The notes: generated from the letters alone by a model not told the origin. Shown: positions 51,900 through 59,751, numbered from the stretch's first letter. The stretch: DNA of 64,000 bases from Arthrobacter ruber (GCF_002954225.1 NZ_PPTH01000014.1:248001-312000), one strand, 5' to 3'. Program-made: numbers and translations.

Positions 51900-53423
51900 T
51901 CATCCGCCCGTCGCGCGCCGTCCGTGCGGTTCCGCGGACGCAGCCCGCCGTAGTCCGGCGATGGCCCGGTCCGCGCTTTCGCGCCGCCGTCGGCTGCTGT
52001 AGTACAGCGCCGTCAGCACCACCCCGAGCAGGAGTGCGCCCACCCCCACCACGAACGTGCCGCCGATTCCTGCGACCACCGTCGCCCCGTATGCGGGATC
52101 GAACATCGAGGCCGCGGACCCGACGAACGCCGCGGTCATCAGGAGCGCCCCGATCAGTGGCAGGACACCCCGGAGGACGAGGTGGCGGGCACTCGAGCGC
52201 AGCGTGTGCCGGAAGTACCAGACGCATGCGAAGCCCGTGAGCCCGTAGTAGAACGCGATGAACAGGCCGAGCGAGGCGATCGAATCGGCCAGGACGTCGT
52301 CACTGACGAGCGTCAGGACCACGTAGTAGGCCGCCGCCGTCGCGCCCAGCAGGACCGTCGAGAAGGTCGGTGTCATGTAGGTCGCATGCACGGTCGCGAA
52401 GCGGCGCGGGAGCGCGCCGTGGACGGCCATGGCGAGCGTCCCGCGGGCGGTGGGCAGGATCGTCGTCTGCGTCGCGGCGATGGCGGAGACCAGCACGGCC
52501 AGCACGGCCACCCACGCCCACGGCCCGAGAGCAGCGTCACTGATGGCGTAGAAGACGTCGCCGGCGTTGGCCTCGTTGCCAAGGCCGATCCCCTCGCTGC
52601 CGACACCCGCGAAGAGGATCGCCAGGGTGCTCACCCCGGTGTAGGTGATGACGAGGATCACCGACGAGATGATGGCCGCCCTGCCCGGCGTGGTCCGGGG
52701 ACGGCGTGTCTCCTCGTTCAGTGCCAGGCACGTGTCCCAGCCCCAGTAGGCGAACAGGGCGATCAGGGCTCCCTGGACGGCGGCCTCGGGGCCGCCCAGC
52801 GCGAGCGGGTTGAACCAGTCCGCGCTGAAGGAAGCGGCGCCGACGGCGTCGCCGGTTCCCAGGCGCCAGACCAGGAAGGCCACCACCACGGCGAGTGCCG
52901 CGTACTGGACGATGATGGTGACCCGCTGCATCTTCTCGCCGAGGTCGATGCCGCGATAGTTGGTCCAGGTCATGGCGGCGATGAAGGCCACCCCGGTCGC
53001 CGTCACCAGGAGGGTGTTCGAGGCGAGATCCTCGGCCACCAGCAGCCACAGGTAGGTCCCGGCGACCTGGGCGAGGTTCGCGAGGACCACGACCCCCGAG
53101 AGTGCCAGGCCCCATCCGCCCAGCCAGCCGGTGAAGCGGCCGAAGGCCGCGGACGCCCAGGTGAAGGTGGTCCCGCAGTCGGGCAGCGCGCTGTTCAGTT
53201 CGCGGTAGGCGACGGCGATGAACAGCATCGGGACGAACGCGAGCAGGAAGGCCGCCGGCGCGTGCACGCCCACCGCGAGGACCACGAAGCCGAGCGCCGC
53301 AGCCAGGGAGTAGACAGGCGCCGTGGAGGACAAGCCGATCGAGACGCTGCCGGCGAGGCCCATGTCGTCGCGGGAGAGACCCTTGTCCCGGACGAGCGGT
53401 GAGGGCTGCGCGTCCGCGGTCAC
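51900..53423 (-). CDS. APC family amino-acid/polyamine permease
   Basis: A 507-residue, 12- to 14-helix transporter starting at GTG 53423 (VTADAQPSPLVRDKGLSRDDMGLAG). The first helix GLSSTAPVYSLAAALGFVVLAVG and the helix 6 region ALIALFAYWGWDTCLALNEETRRPRTTPGRAAI (the EE.R.P motif) place it in the APC superfamily of amino-acid and polyamine carriers. The GTG overlaps the stop of the upstream ATP-grasp gene in GTGA, so it belongs to that operon. That genetic link suggests it may move a substrate or product of the ligase. Confidence 0.92.
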   Translation of the reverse strand: MTADAQPSPLVRDKGLSRDDMGLAGSVSIGLSSTAPVYSLAAALGFVVLAVGVHAPAAFLLAFVPMLFIAVAYRELNSALPDCGTTFTWASAAFGRFTGWLGGWGLALSGVVVLANLAQVAGTYLWLLVAEDLASNTLLVTATGVAFIAAMTWTNYRGIDLGEKMQRVTIIVQYAALAVVVAFLVWRLGTGDAVGAASFSADWFNPLALGGPEAAVQGALIALFAYWGWDTCLALNEETRRPRTTPGRAAIISSVILVITYTGVSTLAILFAGVGSEGIGLGNEANAGDVFYAISDAALGPWAWVAVLAVLVSAIAATQTTILPTARGTLAMAVHGALPRRFATVHATYMTPTFSTVLLGATAAAYYVVLTLVSDDVLADSIASLGLFIAFYYGLTGFACVWYFRHTLRSSARHLVLRGVLPLIGALLMTAAFVGSAASMFDPAYGATVVAGIGGTFVVGVGALLLGVVLTALYYSSRRRRESADRAIAGLRRAASAEPHGRRATGG

Positions 53424-54601
53424 GGTGCCGCCTCGACGGGGGCCGGGGCGTTGATGACGTTGGGGACGAACCGGCAGAAGTAGTCGGTGATGTAGCCGTC
53501 CGACTCGCGGATACCCACGCCCACGCTCTCGCCGTCGACCACCCAGGCTCCGACGACGGGGTGGTTGCCGTCCATGGACGGCAACGGATGCCACGCCTGG
53601 TAGCACCAGCCTTCCGCTCCGTAGTCACCCGGCTGTTCGATCTCGACGCCGTGGGCGTGGACGCGGATGTTATCGCCCTCGCGCCCGTGCAGCGGCTTCG
53701 CGACCCACTCGGACAGTTCCCGCGGTGAATCGAGGTAGGCGGGCAGCAGGTTCGGGTGGTTCGGGTACAGGTGCCAGAGGGCGGCCAGGAGCGCCTTGTT
53801 CGACAGGAACATCTTCCAGGCGGGCTCGATCCACCGGGTCATCACGGGCCAGTCGAGGATCTTCTGCCCGAACTCCTCCTTCATCATCAGCTCCCACGGG
53901 TAGAGCTTGAAGATGGTGCTGATGGCCTTGTTGTCGAGGTCCACGAAGCGGTGCTGACGGGCGTCCCAGCCGATGTCGCCCATGTTGATGCCGACGGTCT
54001 CCCAGCCGGCCTGCGAGGCGACGTCGCGCATGTAGGCGGCCGTCATCCAGTCCTCGCCGGATGATTCGGCCTCAGTGTGGGCGACATGCAGCCGGGGACC
54101 TTCGAGACCGCCTCGCTGCTTGTCCCATGCCGCGACGAGGGCCTCGTGGATGCCGTTCCACTGGTCGTTCTCGGGCTTGACGTCCTGCAGCCAGTACCAC
54201 TGGGCGATGGACGCCTCGATGAGGCCCGTCGGGGTGTCTGCGTTGTACTCGAGCATCTTCGGCGGGTTCACGCCGTCGTAGGCGAAGTCGAAGCGGCCGT
54301 AGACGGCGGGCTCGCTGCGGGCCAGGGACCCGGCGGCGAGCTTCATGGCCGCGGCGCTGATGCCGATGGTGCCCATGGCGCCCGTGGCGAGGTAGCGGGC
54401 CGCCTCGATCGACATGCGGTGCAGCTCCTCGGTGACCGCCTCGAGCGTCTCGACCTCGCTCATCTCGAACTCGTAGTAGGCGTCCTCGTGCCAGTACTCG
54501 ATGGCCCCGCCGTCGGGCTTGATGGTCGTGGAGTAGATCAGGCCCACGCTCTCGATCTTCTCCCGCCAGTCGGGCCGGCGGGTCGATGTCCGTCGCCTCA
54601 T
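53420..54601 (-). CDS. Glutathionylspermidine synthase-family ATP-grasp ligase (YgiC/YjfC type)
   Basis: A 393-residue C-N ligase of the GSP_synth family. Features: REKIESVGLIYSTTIKPDGGAIEYWHEDAYYEF at the N-terminus, GRFDFAYDGVNPPKMLEYNADTPTGLIEAS (EYNADTPT is the family hallmark), FVDLDNKAISTIFKLYPWELMMKEEFG, KMFLSNKALLAALWHLYPNHPNLLPAY and VAKPLHGREGDNI in the ATP-grasp core. Family members couple ATP to amide bond formation, but YgiC-type proteins have no proven substrate and lack the amidase half of E. coli Gss. It lies one base after a lipoprotein gene and overlaps a permease gene. Confidence 0.92.
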   Translation of the reverse strand: MRRRTSTRRPDWREKIESVGLIYSTTIKPDGGAIEYWHEDAYYEFEMSEVETLEAVTEELHRMSIEAARYLATGAMGTIGISAAAMKLAAGSLARSEPAVYGRFDFAYDGVNPPKMLEYNADTPTGLIEASIAQWYWLQDVKPENDQWNGIHEALVAAWDKQRGGLEGPRLHVAHTEAESSGEDWMTAAYMRDVASQAGWETVGINMGDIGWDARQHRFVDLDNKAISTIFKLYPWELMMKEEFGQKILDWPVMTRWIEPAWKMFLSNKALLAALWHLYPNHPNLLPAYLDSPRELSEWVAKPLHGREGDNIRVHAHGVEIEQPGDYGAEGWCYQAWHPLPSMDGNHPVVGAWVVDGESVGVGIRESDGYITDYFCRFVPNVINAPAPVEAAP

Positions 54602-54602
54602 G

Positions 54603-55037
54603 TCAGCCACCCGTCCCGCTGTTGCTGCCGCCGAAGCCGCCCCGCGACACCGACGACGCCCCGTCCGGTGCGACTCCCGACCTGGAGGTGGCACCGGACG
54701 GGACGGACGTCGTGCCGCCGGAGAGCCCGGACCCGACGGCGGGGATGCTGCGCCTGCCCGATCCCATCGCCAGGAAGTACCAGCCGTACAGCCCCGAGGA
54801 CACGCCCTGGTCGCTGCAGCGGTCATCCTCGGCCCGCTCCTGCGTGGTCCGGTCCTGGCACACCTTGGCGTAGTCGGCGTCGATCACCTCCCCGTCGGGT
54901 GAGCACCCGGTCAGCAGCGCACTCGCGAGGAGGGCCGTCACGCCGATGGCCACTCCGGAACTGCGGCGCAGGTGGGCGGTCCGGCCCCGTGCAGGGACGG
55001 GCCCATCGGGTGCTGCGGCGCGAAACTGGGGATCCAT
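54603..55037 (-). CDS. Putative lipoprotein (YgiB-like partner of the ATP-grasp ligase)
   Basis: A 144-residue protein. After a basic n-region, a hydrophobic stretch ends in a lipobox (VTALLASALLTGC), so it is exported and lipid-anchored. The mature part shows DADYAKVCQDRTTQERAEDDRCSD, SGLYGWYFLAMGSGRRSIPAVG, and a Gly/Ser-rich tail ending in GGFGGSNSGTGG. The VCQD...RC pair and GGFG tail recall E. coli YgiB (DUF1190), which is encoded beside the ligase YgiC. The tail may be the ligase's protein substrate, but that is a guess. It is the first gene of the operon. Confidence 0.8.
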   Translation of the reverse strand: MDPQFRAAAPDGPVPARGRTAHLRRSSGVAIGVTALLASALLTGCSPDGEVIDADYAKVCQDRTTQERAEDDRCSDQGVSSGLYGWYFLAMGSGRRSIPAVGSGLSGGTTSVPSGATSRSGVAPDGASSVSRGGFGGSNSGTGG

Positions 55038-55308
55038 GTCTACCTTTCTGGCCGAACCGGTGCCCCGGCCGGCGCGGAGCGGTCCGGGGAGGACGGCGTG
55101 AAGCCAGTTTCCCATGCAGCCGACGAACTGCGCCGCGGACTGCGCGAGGTGAAGGATCAGCTGAGGACACCGATAGAGGGATCTGCTTCCCGACCCTCCT
55201 GGCAGGAGCAATGATGGGGATCCGGGTCTGGTCACGCCGACACGGCACGCATAGGATGTGGATCCCGGCTGTCGAAGCCCTGAGGGAGTCCTGCGAGGAG
55301 GTGGAGTC

Positions 55309-55383
55309 ATGACGAAGGTCCTTGTCGTTGCGCTGTGCGCCGCCATCCCCATGAACCCCGCCTCCCCTGCATCCGCGCACTAG
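55309..55383 (+). CDS. 24-codon signal-like leader ORF upstream of rsgA
   Basis: A short frame, MTKVLVVALCAAIPMNPASP then ASAH, follows a very strong ribosome-binding site (GAGGAGGTGGAG). The peptide has the layout of a secretion signal (Lys, hydrophobic core, Ala-x-Ala near the end) but nothing after it. It stops 7 bases before a perfect palindrome and 39 bases before the TTG of the RsgA gene. It could be a leader peptide controlling rsgA, or the remnant of an exported-protein gene. Confidence 0.5.
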   Translation: MTKVLVVALCAAIPMNPASPASAH

Positions 55384-55390
55384 CCGCGCC

Positions 55391-55412
55391 CTGCGGGGAG
55401 GCCTCCCCGCAG
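55391..55412. promoter_or_regulatory. 22-bp perfect palindrome before rsgA
   Basis: Arms CTGCGGGGAGG / CCTCCCCGCAG meet without a spacer, directly before the rsgA ribosome-binding site AGAGGA. As RNA it could fold into a stem with a tight loop; as DNA it could be an operator. Confidence 0.8.
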
Positions 55413-55422
55413 AGGAACACCG

Positions 55423-56475
55423 TTGGACACTCTTGTGCAGTACGGCTTCACCGACCGCATCGGCGGTCTTTTCTCCTTCCACTTCCCCGACCCGGGAACT
55501 GCCCAACCGGCGCGCGTCATCCGTGCGGACCGCGGCCGGGTGCTCGTCGCCGCGCGGCACGGCATCGTGCACCTCGACGGCGGGACGTCCCTCGTCACCG
55601 GCGACTGGGCCGCGATCGGGCCCGACGGCGGCACCGTGATCGGCCACCTGCCGCGCTTCTCCCTGCTGCAGCGGAAACGGGCCTACGATCCGCTGTCCGA
55701 GGCACAGATCCTCGGCGCGAACATCGATGTGCTGGGCGTGGTCATCCCGCTCGACCGGCCGCTGTCGACCAACCGGCTCGAACGGACCCTCGTCGCGGCC
55801 TGGGACTCGGGCGCGGTGCCCGTCATCATCCTGACGAAGGCCGACCTCAGCACTCGGTTCGACGTTGTCGTCGCCGAGACCATCCAGCGGGCACGCGGTG
55901 TGGAGGTGTTCACGACGTCCGCCGAGCAGCGTGACGGCCTCGAGGATCTCCGGTGGAGGATCGGGGCCGGGCAGACCCTGGCCCTGCTCGGTCCCTCGGG
56001 TGCCGGGAAGTCGAGCCTCATCAATGCCCTCGTGGGCGATCCCCGACAGGACACCGGCGAGGTCCGGGCCGGGGACGGCAGGGGCAGGCACACCACGACG
56101 GCGCGTGAGCTCGTGCCGCTCGGCGACGGCGCCGTCGTGATGGACACCCCCGGGTTGCGCGGCTTCGCCCTCTGGGACGCCGAGAACGGTCTGTCCGAGG
56201 TGTTCGGTGACGTCGAGGAACTGTTCGGGAACTGTCGTTTCCGCGACTGCGTGCATGTCCGCGAGCCCGGATGCGCCGTGCAGGCAGCCATCACGTCGGG
56301 GGATCTGGAGGAACGGCGCTGGCTGAGCTACCGGAAGATGGAGCGCGAACTCGCGAGCCTGCGCCGCAGACAGGACGTCGCGGAGCAGCGGCGCCTCGGG
56401 AAGGAGTCACATCGGACGGTGAAGGATGCCGCGCTCGCGAAGGACTACAGGAACCGCTTCAGGGAGGGCCTGTAG
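55423..56475 (+). CDS. rsgA: Ribosome small-subunit GTPase RsgA
   Basis: A 350-residue circularly permuted GTPase that helps late maturation of the 30S subunit. The order of motifs is permuted as expected: OB-fold N-terminus (GGTSLVTGDWAAIG), G4 ILTKADLS, then G5 TTSA, G1 LGPSGAGKSSLINAL, G2 TTTAREL, G3 MDTPGLRGF. It ends in a zinc knuckle C-x5-C-x-H-x5-C (CRFRDCVHVREPGC). The start is TTG 55423 with AGAGGA 6 bases before; no ATG or GTG fits the OB fold. A leader ORF and a palindrome precede it. Confidence 0.94.
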   Translation: MDTLVQYGFTDRIGGLFSFHFPDPGTAQPARVIRADRGRVLVAARHGIVHLDGGTSLVTGDWAAIGPDGGTVIGHLPRFSLLQRKRAYDPLSEAQILGANIDVLGVVIPLDRPLSTNRLERTLVAAWDSGAVPVIILTKADLSTRFDVVVAETIQRARGVEVFTTSAEQRDGLEDLRWRIGAGQTLALLGPSGAGKSSLINALVGDPRQDTGEVRAGDGRGRHTTTARELVPLGDGAVVMDTPGLRGFALWDAENGLSEVFGDVEELFGNCRFRDCVHVREPGCAVQAAITSGDLEERRWLSYRKMERELASLRRRQDVAEQRRLGKESHRTVKDAALAKDYRNRFREGL

Positions 56476-56531
56476 GTCGGGCGCTGGATCCGGGGACACG
56501 GTCCGGACCGGATGGGGCACACGAGGATGCG

Positions 56532-56574
56532 TGGAGCCCCCTGTCGGATTCGAACCGACGACCCCCGCTTTACG
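56532..56574 (-). other. Attachment-site scar: 3' half of tRNA-Thr(CGT)
   Basis: On the minus strand, 43 nt run from the anticodon CGT, through AAAGCGGG and the T-arm GTCGGTTCGAATCCGAC, to the acceptor AGGGGGC, discriminator T and an encoded CCA. The 5' half (acceptor GCCCCCT, D-arm) is absent from the adjoining higher coordinates, so it is not a functional tRNA. Integrases that use tRNA genes leave just such a displaced 3' end at one junction. The orientation predicts that the inserted element extends to the right. Confidence 0.88.
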
Positions 56575-56583
56575 TATCGGTGG

Positions 56584-56692
56584 TTCCCGGCTATTCCCGC
56601 GGACGCCCGCTAGGCCCTTGTGACCAGGCAAAACAGTCGATAGATGGAGTTCAGGCTACCGAATAGTTCCCGGAAGTTCCCGCGCTTTCCCG
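56584..56692. repeat. Phased TTCCCG repeats beside the attachment site
   Basis: TTCCCG occurs at 56584, 56594, 56667, 56677 and 56687, in two clusters with exactly 10-bp spacing. The extended forms are GTTCCCGG and GTTCCCGC. They lie 10-118 bp from the tRNA scar and could be arm-type integrase or excisionase sites. Confidence 0.6.
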
Positions 56693-56966
56693 TCAAAACG
56701 TCGATATAAACGTCGGCCGAGTCGCGAAAACTTGACGCGAAGAGTCCTTCGGTTCGAGAAGAGCGTGTTGGACCTAGTGCCATCACGATCATCTCTGTCC
56801 CGACCGGCTACGAGCCGATCGACATCAAGGTCGGCATCCCAACGTGAGCCTTAGCAGAGCCTTGCCGACTGGGTGATCGCGGTACTGCTCGAAACAGCGG
56901 CTACTCTGGGTTCGTTTAGGGCTTCTTGCGGCAAAACGGCGAGTGATCTGAGTTGAGGAGAGAGCC
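56693..56966. other. Island edge region without a clear gene
   Basis: No confident gene. On the plus strand a frame of 45 codons ends VGPSAITIISVPTGYEPIDI followed by KVGIPT and TGA at about 56847; it looks like the tail of a lost gene. The region is visibly poorer in G+C than the core. Confidence 0.4.
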
Positions 56967-57101
56967 ATGGGTTATGCGTGGCCCGCACTGCTAATTTTCA
57001 CAGCGTCGGCAGGGCGCCGGCCAAGCAGCGTTGCCGAGTCGAACGCCCTTGTTGTCGACCGGCCGTCGATCAAAGTGTCTTTCTCGGCCGAGGGTGCGTA
57101 G
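56967..57101 (+). CDS. 44-codon ORF in frame with, and touching, the next gene
   Basis: Starts MGYAWPALLIFTASAGRRPS and continues through VAESNALVVDRPSIKVSFSAEGA, ending in TAG. It has a strong ribosome-binding site (GAGGAGAGA). The very next codon is the ATG of the 345-residue protein, in the same frame. It may be a separate small protein, or a stop codon may have split one longer gene. The N-terminus is mildly hydrophobic. Confidence 0.5.
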   Translation: MGYAWPALLIFTASAGRRPSSVAESNALVVDRPSIKVSFSAEGA

Positions 57102-58139
57102 ATGGCTGACTTTGCGGAGTTGCGACGGCAGGCATTGTCGCTCGATGAACTCACCCGTGATGCCTTTGTCGAGGAAGTCCTGGTCCTTCCGATGGACGAT
57201 GCGACCACCAGGGGCTGGAAGCGAATGCAGGCCACCGACCGCGACGACTGGGTTTTTGCCGCCGGTACTGGGCTAACGTGGGCAGTGGATCGTCCCTCGA
57301 AACTGGGCGCACGAAGGGCCGCCGAAGCCGTCACCTTCCCTCCGCTCCACTCGCAAATGGTGGGGTGGTGGTTGTTCCATGCATGGCGAAGCATCGACCT
57401 TCTAAAGGCAGGTCTAGACGCGTCGGCGAGTGGCACGACAAGCGTAACCGCCGTCACTTCGCGGGCACTTATTGAAGAACTCGGATGCCTGGTCACCGAA
57501 GTACGTCTAGTACGGAAGGCCTGGGAAACAGCCAAGCTTCCGGACCTCGCATGCCTTCATCGAGCTAGCTTGGTACGCGCGCAACTCTCCCCGACGCTGA
57601 CGAAGCTGCAGTTCGCAAGTCGAATGTCTAACCTGCCAGCAAGTATGCCGAGTGCCACGAACGTGTTGACCTACGTCGCCAAGCTGGACAAGCTCTCGAA
57701 AAGCCCCAAGTTCTCCGAGTGGTATAACTGGCTGTCGGATGCCTCCCATCCCGCCTTCGGGGCACGCCTCATCTACGTGACCAACCCATTACGGCATGCA
57801 TCGGGGGCATCAATACTCCGACTTCACAGCCGGTCACCGATACACCTCGTCGACCACCATGGTGACCGAACCGATTTCACATACGACATCGAGGATAAGG
57901 CCAACGCGGCACTTGAGACTTGCGGCTTCCTCCTCGTTGAGCACCTGCGTGCGGCACTGAAGCTAGTAGACGACTTCGGGCTAACTACATCCGCGCCGGC
58001 CCTGACTGAGCGCGCCTACTGGCGAAATTTACTCCCCGCTTCGTCAGGGGACACTTGTCCGTGCGGCTGCGGACCATGGGCAGTGAGTTTGCACGCATGG
58101 GGAGCGGAAGCCCCATCCGTCCCTGCCCTAACCGTATAA
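57102..58139 (+). CDS. Unknown island protein with C-terminal CPCGCG motif
   Basis: A 345-residue soluble protein that I cannot assign. The central region is helical (HSQMVGWWLFHAWRSIDLLKAGL; ALIEELGCLVTEVRLVRKAWE). It contains EWYNWLSDASHPAFGARLIY; a Tyr-x-x-(L)-Ser-x-x-x-His-Pro pattern of this kind is seen in HEPN-like DUF5677 proteins, so an RNA-targeting or defence role is conceivable. The last 30 residues hold SSGDTCPCGCGPWAVSLHAWG, a possible zinc knuckle resembling SEC-C motifs. GAGGG precedes the ATG. The codon use is less GC-biased than in core genes, pointing to transfer. Confidence 0.75.
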   Translation: MADFAELRRQALSLDELTRDAFVEEVLVLPMDDATTRGWKRMQATDRDDWVFAAGTGLTWAVDRPSKLGARRAAEAVTFPPLHSQMVGWWLFHAWRSIDLLKAGLDASASGTTSVTAVTSRALIEELGCLVTEVRLVRKAWETAKLPDLACLHRASLVRAQLSPTLTKLQFASRMSNLPASMPSATNVLTYVAKLDKLSKSPKFSEWYNWLSDASHPAFGARLIYVTNPLRHASGASILRLHSRSPIHLVDHHGDRTDFTYDIEDKANAALETCGFLLVEHLRAALKLVDDFGLTTSAPALTERAYWRNLLPASSGDTCPCGCGPWAVSLHAWGAEAPSVPALTV

Positions 58140-58157
58140 ACAGGCCTACCCTCTACG

Positions 58158-58440
58158 CCTGCTCCGACGTGCCAGCTGGGGACGTACAAGGAACAGTGGC
58201 TTGCCAGCATTAACCCATTCCCCTACGCCAAACCCGTCGGGCTCATCACAAGGGTCCTTGAGGTGGCCACAGAACCAGGGGATGCAGTGTTGGACCCTTC
58301 GGCGGCGCGGGATGACAGCAGTGGCGGTCCGACATGCACAAAGAAAGTTCGTGCTCCTTGAGGAGCAAACAAGCACCATCCAGGACTTCATCCGCCCGCA
58401 GATTGCCAGCATGGAGCGAGATGGGCTGGCAGGGCGTCAT
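58158..58440 (+). pseudogene. Frameshifted DNA methyltransferase relic
   Basis: One frame reads LGTYKEQWLASINPFPYAKP then VGLITRVLEVATEPGDAVLDPSA, the conserved (F)PYxKPxxLI...VLDPF block of N4/N6-type DNA methylases. At about 58300-58312 the homology jumps to another frame, GMTAVAVRHAQRKFVLLEEQ, which matches the following G-T-G-x-T-A-x-A-V...R-(K/R)-(F/Y)-(I/V)-L block. The catalytic (D/N)PPY segment and the N-terminal part are missing. It is the C-terminal stub of a modification enzyme of a lost restriction system. Confidence 0.75.
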
Positions 58441-58783
58441 GGTGGTGCGGATAGGGAGGGTAGGAATTTAATGTCCTCGGTCTTCCGACTACACGTTGCA
58501 ACGGGGTGTGAGGAGGTGCGTGCCGCGTGCGTGCGGCAGGCAGGGCAAAAAGGGCGGGCTTGTCACCGGTCTTCCTAAGGCACCCTTAGGGGCCATACTT
58601 CTACCTGAAAGTTACGTTTGAAGCTTGCAAAGTCTGCCTAGGCTGCCCTGAATCGGACCACCACGCAGACACACTCCGTGTACCGGCGGGAAACCCCGTC
58701 CGTAGCGACCAATTTTTCTCAATTGCCTTCGGCCGCATTCCACGCATGAACTGCTACCAGCACAAACGGATGCGGCGGCATAT
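58441..58783. other. AT-richer island spacer
   Basis: Nothing recognisable between the methylase relic and the end of the RES toxin gene apart from short frames. G+C is lower than in the core. Confidence 0.4.
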
Positions 58784-59371
58784 TTAGGGCACCACCTCCT
58801 TCGTCAGAGCATCGGCGGCGGCTACGACCGCGGCATGATTCAGGTTTAGGTCTTGGTGCTCGATGTAAGTGAATGGCAGGTCTTCGCCAGGTTCCACCCA
58901 TAGCCCGAAAACGACCCAGTTCGGGCGCTGGAACGACCACCATCTGACACCCGCCCACTTCCGCTTACCGTCGGTGCGCCGCTCCTCGAATATCTTCAGA
59001 GCCCACGCCTGAGTCGTGGCGCGATTACGGGCGACGATCTGCGTTGGCCGAAGCGCCCGGTCCTTCAAATTGTTCGGGTCATCGAGGTCGAGGAAGGAGT
59101 ACTCGTCCTCGTCGATCGAGTAGGTTCCTAGGACTTGCCTGCCGTGCGGCATGTAATCACGCAAAAACATGTCGTCGGTAAACTTGTCCAAATTCCCGAA
59201 CACCTCGCCGACCGCAGCCTCCGGAGTCAGAGCGAAGTACCAGAGACCGTATCGATCATTGTTGTCCAATCTGCCTCCCGCCTGTGGCTTATGAAGAAAT
59301 AGCGGGTGCCCTGACTTGCTAGAATCAGTTGCGCCTGCGTCATACCCGAATACCCGGTAAAGGAGCGTCAC
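58784..59371 (-). CDS. RES-domain toxin
   Basis: A 195-residue protein of the RES family. Conserved landmarks are YRVF at the start, PQAGGRLDNNDRYGLWYFALTPEAAVGEVF (the Arg and Glu of the name), and GVRWWSFQRPNWVVFGLW (the Ser region). RES toxins are ADP-ribosyltransferase-like and in studied cases destroy NAD+ or ADP-ribosylate a target, arresting growth. The GTG start at 59371 overlaps the antitoxin stop in GTGA, so synthesis is coupled to the antitoxin. All the landmark residues seem intact, so it is probably active. Confidence 0.88.
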   Translation of the reverse strand: MTLLYRVFGYDAGATDSSKSGHPLFLHKPQAGGRLDNNDRYGLWYFALTPEAAVGEVFGNLDKFTDDMFLRDYMPHGRQVLGTYSIDEDEYSFLDLDDPNNLKDRALRPTQIVARNRATTQAWALKIFEERRTDGKRKWAGVRWWSFQRPNWVVFGLWVEPGEDLPFTYIEHQDLNLNHAAVVAAADALTKEVVP

Positions 59372-59745
59372 GAGAAGTTCCCGGCAGCCTCAGACTCAAC
59401 GGCGCCCTTAACGTCGCGCAACCCCTTTACCCGGATGGAGTCAATTGGTCGTACCCCGTCTAGATACGAGTTATTGCCCAACAGCCAATCGACGGCAACA
59501 TTCGACTTCCAGATCTTTTCCGCCTGCTCCAAAACCACATGCGTGTGCACGATTAGCCGGCCATCCTTGGTCCCGGGCTTGGAGTTCCCGCTTTCCCACG
59601 CTACTAAATCCGCCGGGTCCACTTTCAATGCAGCGGCGAGACGGCTCTTGCTGCCCCAAGCTCGAAGCAGGTGCTTGAGCGCAACCTTGACGTTGTGGGA
59701 AGTAGGTTCAAGGGCTTGGGCGGAGGGCCAGGTGACAATGGACAT
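59368..59745 (-). CDS. Xre/MbcA/ParS-type antitoxin
   Basis: A 125-residue protein. An Xre-like helix-turn-helix lies near residues 22-55 (ALKHLLRAWGSKSRLAAALKVDPADLVAWESG). The C-terminal part (EKIWKSNVAVDWLLGNNSYLDGVRPIDSIRVKG) matches the toxin-binding ParS/MbcA/Xre C-terminal domain, in which W-L-x-G-x-N-x-x-L...P is conserved. It should neutralise the RES protein and repress its own operon. ATG 59745 is preceded by TAGGGT at 6 bases, the leaderless pattern. Confidence 0.88.
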   Translation of the reverse strand: MSIVTWPSAQALEPTSHNVKVALKHLLRAWGSKSRLAAALKVDPADLVAWESGNSKPGTKDGRLIVHTHVVLEQAEKIWKSNVAVDWLLGNNSYLDGVRPIDSIRVKGLRDVKGAVESEAAGNFS

Positions 59746-59751
59746 GATTGC

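Noticed and set aside
56532..56620. A functional tRNA-Thr at the island edge
   Set aside because: Only the 3' half is present. No matching 5' acceptor strand or D-arm is found in the adjoining bases.
56972..57535. A 187-codon minus-strand frame at the island edge
   Set aside because: It opposes the two rightward ORFs that have ribosome-binding sites; Ser/Arg-rich shadow.
58201..58578. A real 125-residue protein after the unknown island gene
   Set aside because: Its middle part is the second-frame half of a methylase relic and the rest has no protein-like features.
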